Shown: one piece after another, positions 12,120 through 20,662 of the stretch
Layout: the number at the start of each line of letters is the position of its first letter
How positions within the stretch are numbered: the stretch's first letter is position 1
Origin: a virus
Direction: 5' to 3' (one strand)
Length of the DNA stretch: 21,803 nt
IMG/VR virus record: IMGVR_UViG_3300022858_000643
Coordinates: 1-21,803 of that record
Position numbers and translations under genes: made by a program
Notes under the pieces: model-generated
Seen by the model: only the letters and a program-made list of their open reading frames with translations
The model's database searches: none
What the model was told of the DNA's origin: nothing

Positions 12120-13373
12120 ATGGAAGTAGAATATAGAGGATGTGTGTTAAATCAAGACAAGCTATTTCAGAGAATAGGCTATCAACCACATCCTACACAA
12201 AAAGTTATACATGATTCTAATGCAAGATTTAAATTTCTTGCTTGTGGCAGAAGATGGGGTAAGAGCCTAGGAGCTGCGCATGAAATAATTAAAGCTGCTA
12301 TGGTTCCAAACCAGATGTTATGGGTTGTTGCTCCTACATATGAACTGTCTAAAAAAGTCTTCAGAGAAATCTATAAGGTTTTTACAAGAAAGTTTCCATA
12401 TTGGATAGAGACTAAAAGCGAATCTAGGTTGCATATTAAACTTCTTAATGGCACTGAGATTGTAGGCAAATCAGCAGATAATCCAGATTCTTTGATAGGA
12501 GAAGGTGTTACTGGTATGGTCATTGATGAAGCTGCTCGTATTAAGAAATCAGTATGGGAAGAATGTCTTAGACCTACATTATCTGATAAACTTGGTTGGT
12601 GCATAGCGATTTCAACACCACGTGGTAGGAATTGGTTCTTTGAAGGATATTTAAGAGGACAAGACCCTTTAGTAAAGAATTATGCATCATGGTCATTCAA
12701 ATCTATTGATAATCCATATTTCCCTGACGAAGAGGAAGAAGAGGCAAGAAGAACAACAACACAACGTGCATTTGAACAGGAATATCTAGCAAAATTCCTT
12801 ACAGATGCAGGTGGAGTCTTTAGAGGTGTAAGAAAATGTATTAAAGAAGAGTTTAGAGACACCGAGGGCTCACTTAGGTATGTTATAGGCGTGGATTTAG
12901 CAAAATATACGGATTACACAGTCATAATAGTTATTGACCTTAGAGATAACCAGGTTGTGTTCTTTGATAGGTTTAATCAGATAGATTGGAGTTTACAGAA
13001 GAAACGTATCATAGAAGTAGCTAGAACTTATAACAATGCACAAATTGAGATTGATGCTACTGGTATTGGTGATGCTATCTTAGAAGACCTTAGAGCAGAA
13101 GGACTTAATATTGCTGGCCATGTATTTAATAATAAGAGCAAAAACGACCTTATTGATAATCTTTCAATCATGATAGAAAAGCAAGAAGTTCATTATCCTG
13201 ATATACCAGATTTAATAAATGAACTGCAGATATATGAATATGAAATAACAAAAGCTGGTAATACAAAACTGAATGCTCCAGAGGGATATCATGACGATTG
13301 TGTTATTGCATTGGCTCTTGCTTGTTCTAATCTTGCTAGTTTTAAAACCAATACTAGCTTCGCAATAGCATAA
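12120..13373 (+). CDS. terL: terminase large subunit (ATPase plus nuclease)
   Basis: A 417-residue DNA-packaging motor protein. ATPase motifs: Walker A CGRRWGKS (42-49), Walker B GMVIDEAA (132-139), and the coupling motif AISTPRGRN (163-171). RNase H-like nuclease domain: GVDLAKYTDYTV (257-268) with the first metal-binding aspartate, IDATGIGD (311-318) with the second, and GYHDDCVIALALA (389-401) with the third. The length is normal for the Terminase_6 type. No ribosome site is visible before ATG 12120; the start directly follows a hairpin and T-run, so regulation through that structure is possible. The small-subunit candidate is far upstream at 6807. Confidence 0.95.
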   Translation: MEVEYRGCVLNQDKLFQRIGYQPHPTQKVIHDSNARFKFLACGRRWGKSLGAAHEIIKAAMVPNQMLWVVAPTYELSKKVFREIYKVFTRKFPYWIETKSESRLHIKLLNGTEIVGKSADNPDSLIGEGVTGMVIDEAARIKKSVWEECLRPTLSDKLGWCIAISTPRGRNWFFEGYLRGQDPLVKNYASWSFKSIDNPYFPDEEEEEARRTTTQRAFEQEYLAKFLTDAGGVFRGVRKCIKEEFRDTEGSLRYVIGVDLAKYTDYTVIIVIDLRDNQVVFFDRFNQIDWSLQKKRIIEVARTYNNAQIEIDATGIGDAILEDLRAEGLNIAGHVFNNKSKNDLIDNLSIMIEKQEVHYPDIPDLINELQIYEYEITKAGNTKLNAPEGYHDDCVIALALACSNLASFKTNTSFAIA

Positions 13374-13393
13374 TTATATAATTAACATAAAAA

Positions 13394-13406
13394 GATTTAA
13401 ATATAA
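13394..13406 (+). promoter_or_regulatory. archaeal TATA box before the portal gene
   Basis: GATTTAAATATAA lies about 40 bases before ATG 13444, placing the start near 13430 with a very short leader and no ribosome site. It gives the structural module its own promoter despite the tight gap to the terminase. Confidence 0.6.
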
Positions 13407-13443
13407 GTAAAAATATATTTTTCTATAATTCATTTTTGCAATC

Positions 13444-16400
13444 ATGAGAATTCCATTCACCGAAAAGTTAGATAATTCAATCAGTATAGGAATTGGCGGA
13501 GTGCCAACTAATTATAAAGAGGCATCTAAAGGTAAGGTTCCAAAGAATACTGTAAAATTTCCTTCTGAGTTAGGCGAAGCACATTTATTTGATTTAGCTA
13601 TTGCCGATGATTTGTATAAGAATTTCGGTTTAGTTACAGCAGTAATCGATAAATATGTAGATTTTATCATAGGTCCTGGTCATTTTATTAAAATTGATGA
13701 GAATGATGAATTAGCAAAAAAGGCTAAAGTTATTCTAGATGATTGGGAGAATGATATTGGAGCTGATAGTTTGTTAAGAGCATGGACTAAAGAAGCTCTT
13801 AAAAAAGGTCAAGGTTATATGGAAATTGCTGGCATAGGCGGTGGCATAGAACGTGCAAAGATTCTTGATGCAAAGTATATGTATAAAAAGATTAATGACG
13901 AAGGCGAAGTTGAAGAATATAATCAATATGCAGGAGCTTTTGACAAAATAGATAAAACTAAGATTATTCCAATTGAACCAGAAGATATTGCAGAGATTTC
14001 TTTTAATAAGACAGGCAATGATGCATATGGCATAGGTATTATATATCCAACAGTAAAAATAATTGATAGTTTTTTAGGAAACAGAAAAGAACGTGATATA
14101 TTGCTTAAACGAAAAGCTAATTCTCCATATCATGTTAAATTAGGTAATGCTGAGAAAAGGATATTACCAAAAGATTCAGATGTAGAAGCATTTGGACAAA
14201 AATTAGAATGGCTTAATAATAAGCATGAATGGGTAACAGGACCCGATGTTGAAATAAAATCAATAGATTTTGGTAATCTTGGCGATAAATTTAATGCGTC
14301 AATAGAAAGTGATGAAGAGCTTTTATTCTATTCATATCAAGTTCCAGCAGTCTTAATGGGTAAGGGCAGTATTCCTGAAGGATTGGCTAAGGTTCAATTA
14401 AGAGCTTTCCAAATGAGAATAAACAGTTTCCAGGAAGAGATAAAAAAGGTTATGGAAACTCAAATATATAAAAGGATTCTTGAATCTCATGGATTTTCAG
14501 CTAAAGTAGAAGTTGTTTGGGGAATGCCAGATGATAGTGAGACTAACGACAGGATAGACAGGATAAAAGAAATAATGAAATCTCCTACAATTTCTATGAC
14601 TGCTGCTGAGATGTTAGAAGCAGAAACTATGAAGTTATTAGAAATTGATATGGATGAATATAATAAAAGATTAGATGAAGAGAAAAAGAAAGATGAAGAA
14701 GAACGAAAAAAGATAGAAGCTCAAATGAATCAAATTGAAACAGAGGATGAGGAAGAAAAACTTAATCCTGAACGTGAGAAAGAAGAAACTGCGTCATTAC
14801 CGAAAGTTCCAGGAGAAGAACGAGAACATTTGCATGAAGCATGTGATTTTAGTATATGTAATGAAGGAGCAGATTTTGATAAAGATTATAGTTTAAAAGA
14901 ATGGTTAGGATTTGATTATCAATCTTTAAAAGATAATATAAAAAATGTTATTTCTACAGATAGATTTAAATTTTTACGAGCAATAACTAAGCAAGACCAG
15001 ATGTTAGGATTGTTACGGGAAACCCAGATTAATAAACTTAGAGGAGTTCTACATGAAGCGTTTGATAAAGGAAAAAGTGTAAGATGGATAGAAGGTCAGA
15101 TTAAGAATAAGGTTAAACCAGGAAGCAGATACAGAATAGCAAATAATGGTAAGGTAGTTAAATCTGTTAGTGATAGATTACGACCGATATTGATAGCAAG
15201 GACAGAAACAACGAGGGTGGCATCAGAAGGAACTCTTAATAGTTATAAAGAGAAAGATGTAGAAAAAGTAAGATGGTTATCAAGTGGTGGTGAGAGAACA
15301 TGTCCTGAGTGTGATGATATGAATGGTCAGATTATGACTTTAGATGAAGCAAGTGGTATGATACCATTACATGCAATGTGCAGATGTTTTATTGATTTCC
15401 AAACACCTGTTTATACAAGCAAAGGATGGGAACAAATAGGAAAAATAAAAAAAGGAGATTTAGTATTAACTCATAGAGGAAAATTTAAATTAGTAACAGA
15501 TATAATGCCAAGAATAAGATATCACGATAAAATAATTTCAATAGAAACAGAAAAATATAATATGGTAAAAGGTGCAAAAAGGAAAGGTATAAAATTATCT
15601 ACTACTCCAGAGCATTCACATTATATACAAGGGAAAGGATGGGTAAGAGCAGATAAGATTGAAATAGGTGATAATTTGGTTGTTCTTGGAAAGAAATGTA
15701 TTGAATGTGGAAATTTATTTCCTCATATGGTTCATTATGAAAATAGTAATTTTTGTTCAAGTAAGTGTGCAAATAGATATACAGCAAATATTCAATTTAA
15801 AGATAAATATCAGCATGAAATAAGAAGTATTAAAGCTACTCAACAAATGCAACGAGAATATGCTGATGGAACAAGAGATAGGTTTGAAATTGTAAAAAAA
15901 GCACAAGAAAAAAGTAAAGAATTATGGGATGAAGGTATTCATCCATTGATAGATTGGCATAAAAGTAATGATATTTGGAATAAAGGTAAAACTAAATATG
16001 ATAATGAAAGTTTAGCTAAATTATCAAATGATAGAATTGGTAAAGGAAATCCTATGCATAAATCAAAGCATGATAAAGAATATTGGGAAAAAGTTTCACA
16101 AAGACAAAAACAATATTGGAGAGAGAATCCAGAGAAACATCCTAATCGAAAAATGCCAAATGTATCAATTCCTCAACGTAAGATGTTTGAACATTTAAAA
16201 TTATATTATCCAGATGCTGAATTAGAATATTCTGTAAAAACTAATAAATCTGTTAGATTTATAGATGTTGCAATACCATCATTAAAGATAGGATGTGAAT
16301 ATGATGGTGAATATTGGCATAAAAATAGAGAAAAAGAAGATTTGCAACGAGATAAAGAATTAGCAGAAGTAGGATGGACTATATTACATTTCAATAAAAA

Positions 16401-16623
16401 AAATATTGAAAACAATTTAAAAGAATTTTGTTTAGTTGAAAAAAATCATACAAATCAATATGAGTTTATGACAATGAAAATTAAAAAAACAAATGAATGG
16501 TATCCAAAAAGAGGAAAAACATTATATAATTTTAGTGTAGCAGATGATGAAAGTTATATTGTAAAAGGCGCGGTTACTCATAATTGCACGTGGACACCAA
16601 TTACAGAGTTGAGTAAACTATGA
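13444..16623 (+). CDS. portal-MuF fusion protein interrupted by an intein
   Basis: A 1059-residue precursor. Residues 1 to about 400 are a phage portal: LYKNFGLVTAVIDKYVDFIIG at 57-77, QVPAVLMG at 299-306, and helical stem and crown segments. Residues 405-450 are an acidic/lysine coiled linker with DEEEE patches. Residues about 500-660 plus the C-terminus are the MuF/SPP1 gp7-like head-morphogenesis domain: LIARTETTRVASEG (583-596), WLSSGGERTCPECDDMNG (611-628), and PLHAMCRC. After removal of the intein (648-1047) the motif reads HAMCR-CTWTP, the usual H-x-x-C-R-C ending of MuF. The spliced protein would have 659 residues. It forms the portal ring and helps DNA entry and head assembly. Fusion of the two proteins is known in some phages. 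Confidence 0.9.
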   Translation: MRIPFTEKLDNSISIGIGGVPTNYKEASKGKVPKNTVKFPSELGEAHLFDLAIADDLYKNFGLVTAVIDKYVDFIIGPGHFIKIDENDELAKKAKVILDDWENDIGADSLLRAWTKEALKKGQGYMEIAGIGGGIERAKILDAKYMYKKINDEGEVEEYNQYAGAFDKIDKTKIIPIEPEDIAEISFNKTGNDAYGIGIIYPTVKIIDSFLGNRKERDILLKRKANSPYHVKLGNAEKRILPKDSDVEAFGQKLEWLNNKHEWVTGPDVEIKSIDFGNLGDKFNASIESDEELLFYSYQVPAVLMGKGSIPEGLAKVQLRAFQMRINSFQEEIKKVMETQIYKRILESHGFSAKVEVVWGMPDDSETNDRIDRIKEIMKSPTISMTAAEMLEAETMKLLEIDMDEYNKRLDEEKKKDEEERKKIEAQMNQIETEDEEEKLNPEREKEETASLPKVPGEEREHLHEACDFSICNEGADFDKDYSLKEWLGFDYQSLKDNIKNVISTDRFKFLRAITKQDQMLGLLRETQINKLRGVLHEAFDKGKSVRWIEGQIKNKVKPGSRYRIANNGKVVKSVSDRLRPILIARTETTRVASEGTLNSYKEKDVEKVRWLSSGGERTCPECDDMNGQIMTLDEASGMIPLHAMCRCFIDFQTPVYTSKGWEQIGKIKKGDLVLTHRGKFKLVTDIMPRIRYHDKIISIETEKYNMVKGAKRKGIKLSTTPEHSHYIQGKGWVRADKIEIGDNLVVLGKKCIECGNLFPHMVHYENSNFCSSKCANRYTANIQFKDKYQHEIRSIKATQQMQREYADGTRDRFEIVKKAQEKSKELWDEGIHPLIDWHKSNDIWNKGKTKYDNESLAKLSNDRIGKGNPMHKSKHDKEYWEKVSQRQKQYWRENPEKHPNRKMPNVSIPQRKMFEHLKLYYPDAELEYSVKTNKSVRFIDVAIPSLKIGCEYDGEYWHKNREKEDLQRDKELAEVGWTILHFNKKNIENNLKEFCLVEKNHTNQYEFMTMKIKKTNEWYPKRGKTLYNFSVADDESYIVKGAVTHNCTWTPITELSKL
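15385..16584 (+). mobile_element. intein with zinc finger, NUMOD-like region and Vsr/DUF559-type nuclease
   Basis: A 400-residue intein from C648 to N1047 of the precursor. Block A: C-F-I-D-F-Q-T-P-V-Y-T-S-K-G, then the GDLVLTHRGK strand. Block B: TPEH at 721-724. Blocks F/G: YNFSVADDESYIVKGAVTHN, then the +1 residue C1048. All splicing residues (Cys1, TxxH, penultimate His, terminal Asn, +1 Cys) are present, so it should splice. The insert holds a four-cysteine finger (C752, C755, C771, C775) and a NUMOD3-like stretch (GKGNPMHKSKHDKEYWEKVS). A nuclease domain at about 905-990 reads IDVAIPSLKIGCEYDGEYWH...RDKELAEVGWTILHF, the DUF559/Vsr-like PD-(D/E)XK pattern, not LAGLIDADG. The codons are more A/T-rich than those around it, in keeping with recent transfer. 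Confidence 0.93.
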
Positions 16624-16688
16624 AAATAACACAAACAATACCAGATGCTTGGTTAGAAATACGATGTGATGATGTATGGTCATTTTAG
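16620..16688 (+). CDS. possible 22-residue peptide
   Basis: ATG 16620 overlaps the portal stop (ATGA) and runs 22 codons to TAG 16688, overlapping the next gene by 13 bases. The coupling is suggestive, but the peptide (MKITQTIPDAWLEIRCDDVWSF) has no motif. It may simply carry ribosomes to the next start. Confidence 0.25.
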   Translation: MKITQTIPDAWLEIRCDDVWSF

Positions 16689-16864
16689 GTCAAGAACCTT
16701 TAGGAAAACCTAAATGTGCAAGCCCTGGTTGTGAAAATGATGCACTTATCATGATAGGAAAGAATTTTTATTGTGGTGAATGTACAGTATTATTTAATGA
16801 TGCAAGAGATAAAGCATTAGAAGAGGAAATGAAGAATGCCCGTAAAAATTTGCCCACGATGTAA
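16676..16864 (+). CDS. zinc-ribbon protein of the head module
   Basis: A 62-residue protein with C14-x4-C19 and C33-x2-C36 (CASPGC...CGEC), a small zinc-binding site, followed by an acidic helix (FNDARDKALEEEMKNARK). It lies between the portal and the next zinc-binding protein, overlapping both. Such small zinc proteins beside head genes are common in phages and have no assigned role. Confidence 0.65.
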   Translation: MVILGQEPLGKPKCASPGCENDALIMIGKNFYCGECTVLFNDARDKALEEEMKNARKNLPTM

Positions 16865-17156
16865 TCAGAGAATAGTGGTTGATGCTAATAATAGTGATGT
16901 TGTCCATGAATGTAATAGTGGTAATGATACACTTGACCAAGAAGATGTTTTAGTTATTGGAAATTGGACAGATTATACAGGAAGTGGCGTTTCAAAATCA
17001 AAATTGATGCATGCAGGATTAGGTAATAAGGCATTTGGAACAAGAGCAGGCATTCAAGGCGAAATTATAAAGGATAGAACTGACCGAGGCAATCCAAAAG
17101 ATATATATCGGTCCAGGCAACATTTAGAATTTATAGAATTTGAAAATGGAAAATAA
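16836..17156 (+). CDS. zinc-finger protein, head-module, unknown function
   Basis: A 106-residue protein with GAGG nine bases before ATG 16836, overlapping the previous gene by 29 bases. The start carries C6-P-R-C9 and, after a short beta hairpin, H24-x-C26, a rubredoxin-like half-knuckle. The rest is polar and glycine-rich (GNWTDYTGSGVSKSKLMHAGLGNKAFGTRAGIQG), ending RSRQHLEFIEFE. This C-terminal GTRAGIQG...R pattern suggests a structural protein that touches the head or DNA. Function unknown. Confidence 0.65.
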   Translation: MPVKICPRCNQRIVVDANNSDVVHECNSGNDTLDQEDVLVIGNWTDYTGSGVSKSKLMHAGLGNKAFGTRAGIQGEIIKDRTDRGNPKDIYRSRQHLEFIEFENGK

Positions 17157-17541
17157 AAAAGAAGCAGTTGAAGTAACAGTAAATGAGTTACCTGATAATA
17201 AACCCCTTATTAACGAGATTATAGTAGAACTCAATACATTAGAAAGCACAACTGCAGATACAGCAACTCCATTCATCAACGGTATTTTAGATGCTGGAAT
17301 AATATCTAGCAATCAAGAGGTTCATATCACAATAGGTTTAATAGACCAGCCTGATATAATAATATATGAAAAAGAAGATTTTAAAGGAACATATTATTTA
17401 CCTTTCAGAATATCAAGCGTGAGCCATTCTGGAAACGAGTTCAATTTTGGTCCAGCATCATGGTGTTTGAACAATGCGTTGTTTGTTTCTATAATTGGCA
17501 GAAAAAATACAAATGTTAAGATTAAATTAAGATATAGGTGA
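17146..17541 (+). CDS. beta-rich structural protein candidate
   Basis: ATG 17146 is preferred over an in-frame TTG at 17140, giving 131 residues. The sequence alternates strands and turns (HITIGLIDQPDIIIYEKEDF, TYYLPFRISSVSHSG, NALFVSIIGRKNTNVKIKLRYR). The final K-x-K-L-R-Y-R and the layout resemble the next protein's end (VVVKYR), suggesting related folds. The position after portal and zinc proteins fits a decoration, head-completion or tail-neck protein. No family is recognised. Confidence 0.6.
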   Translation: MENKKEAVEVTVNELPDNKPLINEIIVELNTLESTTADTATPFINGILDAGIISSNQEVHITIGLIDQPDIIIYEKEDFKGTYYLPFRISSVSHSGNEFNFGPASWCLNNALFVSIIGRKNTNVKIKLRYR

Positions 17542-17547
17542 TAAAAA

Positions 17548-18000
17548 ATGACATTTCCAACAGTATTAAAAGACAGAGAATATGCAAAGTTCGTATCAGT
17601 AGGAGTAAACGGTTCAGTAGCAATGTTAACTCAATCTGTAGATATAAAATCAGTAACATTAACAAACACATTTACAGCAGAAACGAGTGGTATTGCAGCA
17701 TTTTCATCAGTCCCAATCAACGGTGAGATTTTACAAGTAGAAAAATCAGCATTCTGGCAAGGTGGAAGTTTAGCATTAGTTCCATCAGGATTAACAGGTC
17801 AAGAGGTTTGGAGAGTAAATGCATCAAGCGGAGCTGCAACTACAATATCATATCCAGCACATTTTAATCAAAGCACAACAGGTAGTATAGCAGGAGCGAG
17901 TAATGTTCCGTTCATAATAAACGATGTATTGAAATTAACAACTGGAAGTACAGCGAGTGGAGCATCACAGACTTTATCAGTAGTAGTAAAATACAGGTGA
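17548..18000 (+). CDS. beta-rich structural protein, possible capsid-surface or neck component
   Basis: A 150-residue protein with GGTGATAAAAA before ATG 17548. It is rich in Ser, Thr, Ala, Val and Gly (SVTLTNTFTAETSGIAAFSS, GSTASGASQTLSVVVKYR) with few charges, typical of viral beta-sandwich structural proteins. The ending matches that of the preceding protein (KLRYR / VKYR, then TGATAA). It could be a decoration or head-tail connector protein. Codons and start signal are normal. Confidence 0.65.
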   Translation: MTFPTVLKDREYAKFVSVGVNGSVAMLTQSVDIKSVTLTNTFTAETSGIAAFSSVPINGEILQVEKSAFWQGGSLALVPSGLTGQEVWRVNASSGAATTISYPAHFNQSTTGSIAGASNVPFIINDVLKLTTGSTASGASQTLSVVVKYR

Positions 18001-18006
18001 TAATGC

Positions 18007-18450
18007 ATGTCAGAACAAATCATGTCTGCATCAGGAGTACAATATGGTTTAATCATAAATTCTGATGGTTCTTTGAATATAAGTGGTACTGTCACAAGTA
18101 ATATAGTTGGCAGTATCGTTATTGGCAGCGTAAGTTTAAATGTCGATACCACATATATCCAATCTGGCGCAGCATTGTTTGGTTACAATAATAACGAGAT
18201 TATTAGAAAAGCATCAGGCAGTCCAGCAATAAATTATGTTTTCGGTGCTAAAGCAGAAGCTTTTATGATAGATAATTTAGGTAGTAGCCCTGTATATTAT
18301 GCTTTAGATGCTACTGCAGACCCTTCATCGTCTGGCACAGGTTATTTAAGTGAGTATTCTTTCAGAAGCTTTGATGCACAAGTAGGAAGCGTTAGCATAC
18401 AAGGCAGTGGAACCACAACTCCATCTGTCCAAGTGGTGAGGATAAATTAA
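18007..18450 (+). CDS. beta-rich structural protein related in style to its neighbours
   Basis: A 147-residue protein from ATG 18007, six bases after the previous stop, with GGTGATAATGC as ribosome site. It begins with strand-turn repeats (YGLIINSDGSLNISGTVTSNIVGSIVIGSVSLNV) and ends QVVRIN. The Gly/Ser/Val-rich strand pattern is of the kind found in phage decoration and collar proteins. The stop overlaps the next start (TAATGG). The exact role is unknown. Confidence 0.65.
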   Translation: MSEQIMSASGVQYGLIINSDGSLNISGTVTSNIVGSIVIGSVSLNVDTTYIQSGAALFGYNNNEIIRKASGSPAINYVFGAKAEAFMIDNLGSSPVYYALDATADPSSSGTGYLSEYSFRSFDAQVGSVSIQGSGTTTPSVQVVRIN

Positions 18451-20324
18451 TGGCTAAGTTAGGCGGTGGAATAGGCGGAATAGGATTTCTCGATGGTCGT
18501 TACTATGTAAGAGAAAAATTAAATTCTGTAACTTCTCCATCTGGTGCATCATTAATAGGCATTGAAGATTCAGAAGCATATTTTACTGGAACTGAGGTTG
18601 AGACTGCTTTACAAGAAGTTGGTGATAAGTTTGATGCCATGAATGAGCCAACTGGGTTTCCTAATCGTAATGATAGTGTTATTACTTGGAGTGATAGTGG
18701 TCCAAATTATACACTTTCTATTGCACCTGATAGTACTAGTTTTTCTTTTTATCAAGATGGTTTAAAGTATACTAAATCAAGTACAGAGACACATCAAATT
18801 AGTGGAGCAGAAGGAATACATTATATTTATTATGATAATGGGAATCTTACAAGCACTGCTAATCCTACATTTGCAGAACAATTTGTTATTGTTACTATGA
18901 AAGTGTTAGTATCAATTGTTTACTGGGATGCAGCTAATAGTGAGGGAATTTATGTTGGTGAAGAAAGACACGGTATCACAATGGATGGAGATACTCATGC
19001 TAACTTACACTTTAGTGTCGGTCTTAAATGGTATACTGGAATAGCTTTAAATACTATTGATGCGGACCAAAATGGGTCTCTTAATGCTCACGCCCAATTT
19101 GGTGTAGATACTGGTAGTGTGGCTGATGAAGACCTTGGAATAATAACCGATGCAGTTACTTCAACTACAGGACTTCCTGTTTATTGGAGAAGCGGAGGAG
19201 ATGGTGATTGGCGTAAAAATACAAATTCTGGGTATTCATTTTTAATAAGTGGAACAAGACCTAATTGGAATCAATTTATTGGTGATTCTTGGCAACAAAC
19301 AGAAACAGGTGATAAAGATTTTATGTTAGTTCACGTTTTTGCTACTACTGAAAAGGATAATCCAATAATTGCTATTATGGGTCAAGCAGTATATGAAAAA
19401 AAGAAACAAGCAAGAGAGGGTGCAACTACAGAAGTTGGAAACTTATTACTTGGTAATTTGCCAGGACCAGAGATAACTCCTATTGCCTCAGTAATATTTG
19501 AATGTAAAGATAGTTATACTAATGATGTTAATGCAAGGATTGTAACTACTGACGAAGGTGAAGATTATGTTGATTGGAGGGAGTCTAATATTACTCGGAC
19601 TGCAGCAGGCGGAGACCACGGTAGTCTTGGCGGGTTATCTGATGATGACCATAATCAATATCTATTGATAGATGGCACAAGGGCTATGACCGGCGATTTG
19701 GCTATGGGTGGCAATAGTATTACTGGTGTTACTAATTTATTTTTAACAGGTAATATTGAAGCAGATGGTTATATTGATGCTAAAGGTGGTATTTTAACAA
19801 ATGGTCTTGCTTCTGATGCTGATATTTACACAACAGGAGTAGGAGATGATTTATGGTTAGGAACAGTTACACAAGGAAACTCCTTATTTCGAGCTTACGC
19901 AAATGGAAATCTTATTGCTGAAGGAATTACATCATTAGGCTCAGCAGCTCAATTAGAAGTAGATGCTGACGGTAATTTAACAACAATAGGAACAGCATTC
20001 TTAGGATTAATTGACTTAGGTACAAATACTATTGATGATGGAAGTTTAGTTGGTAATTGGGCAGTGACAGGAAATATTACTCCAGAAGCAGACGGTACAA
20101 GAGATTTAGGAACTCAAACAACTTATCAATGGGCTAATATATGGACCGATTTAATTAATGGTGGAACACTATCAGGTAATAATTCTGGTGATGATGTTAA
20201 TAGCTATTTATTAGATACAACAGATACTTTTACTGGAACACTAACTATAACAGGCGATGCTGATATAACAGGAGAAGTAAACAATGATGAGTTCAAAAGA
20301 TTTTCAATATTAATGGGTGTATAA
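18450..20324 (+). CDS. tail-fibre / receptor-binding-like protein
   Basis: A 624-residue protein. Residues about 1-50 are a glycine-rich attachment region (MAKLGGGIGGIGFLDG, SASLIGIEDSEAYFTGTEVETALQE). Residues 60-380 form a beta-rich body. At about 388-430 it carries the classic tail-fibre motif: GDHGSLGGLSDDDHNQYLLIDGTR, then AMTGDLAMGGNSITGV. Residues about 430-600 repeat G-x-I-x-x-x-G units and end with TRDLGTQTTYQWANIWTD, a common fibre segment before the trimerising end. No catalytic chaperone domain is visible. It probably binds the host surface. Confidence 0.85.
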   Translation: MAKLGGGIGGIGFLDGRYYVREKLNSVTSPSGASLIGIEDSEAYFTGTEVETALQEVGDKFDAMNEPTGFPNRNDSVITWSDSGPNYTLSIAPDSTSFSFYQDGLKYTKSSTETHQISGAEGIHYIYYDNGNLTSTANPTFAEQFVIVTMKVLVSIVYWDAANSEGIYVGEERHGITMDGDTHANLHFSVGLKWYTGIALNTIDADQNGSLNAHAQFGVDTGSVADEDLGIITDAVTSTTGLPVYWRSGGDGDWRKNTNSGYSFLISGTRPNWNQFIGDSWQQTETGDKDFMLVHVFATTEKDNPIIAIMGQAVYEKKKQAREGATTEVGNLLLGNLPGPEITPIASVIFECKDSYTNDVNARIVTTDEGEDYVDWRESNITRTAAGGDHGSLGGLSDDDHNQYLLIDGTRAMTGDLAMGGNSITGVTNLFLTGNIEADGYIDAKGGILTNGLASDADIYTTGVGDDLWLGTVTQGNSLFRAYANGNLIAEGITSLGSAAQLEVDADGNLTTIGTAFLGLIDLGTNTIDDGSLVGNWAVTGNITPEADGTRDLGTQTTYQWANIWTDLINGGTLSGNNSGDDVNSYLLDTTDTFTGTLTITGDADITGEVNNDEFKRFSILMGV

Positions 20325-20325
20325 A

Positions 20326-20661
20326 ATGGGAATGACAGAAAAACAATTAGGACAAGCACGACCTGCAGATACAAGTAATGCAACACTTTATACAGTACCT
20401 GCAGCAACAAAGATAATTATCACATCGATAAGAGTTTGTAACACAACCGCAAGTGATGCAACTTGTAGAATATTTTTAACTCCTACTGGTGGAACTGCAG
20501 ACCAATCAACAGCAATATATTATGATTATAATGTTCCTGCAAATAGTACACTTTCTGATGATGGAAAACATATTCTTGATGCTGAAAACGATACTATTGT
20601 TATAAGGAGTGGGACAGCAAGTGCGTTAACTTTTACAGCAAGCGGAGTGGAAGTGGTATAA
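20326..20661 (+). CDS. small beta-sandwich structural protein
   Basis: A 111-residue protein from ATG 20326 (ATG 20332 and in-frame GTG 20317 are alternatives), started two bases after the fibre stop. The pattern LGQARPADTSNATLYTVPAATKIIITSIRVCNTTASDATCRIFL is a frequently seen phage protein type: a T-L-Y-T-V-P-A strand followed by I-x-x-I-x-V-C-N. It occurs next to tail fibres, probably as a collar or fibre-associated beta sandwich. Function inferred from neighbours. Confidence 0.7.
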   Translation: MGMTEKQLGQARPADTSNATLYTVPAATKIIITSIRVCNTTASDATCRIFLTPTGGTADQSTAIYYDYNVPANSTLSDDGKHILDAENDTIVIRSGTASALTFTASGVEVV

Positions 20662-20662
20662 A

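Noticed and set aside
17538-17726. Open frame overlapping the 17548 gene
   Set aside because: It is out of frame with a strongly supported structural gene and has a biased composition; a shadow.
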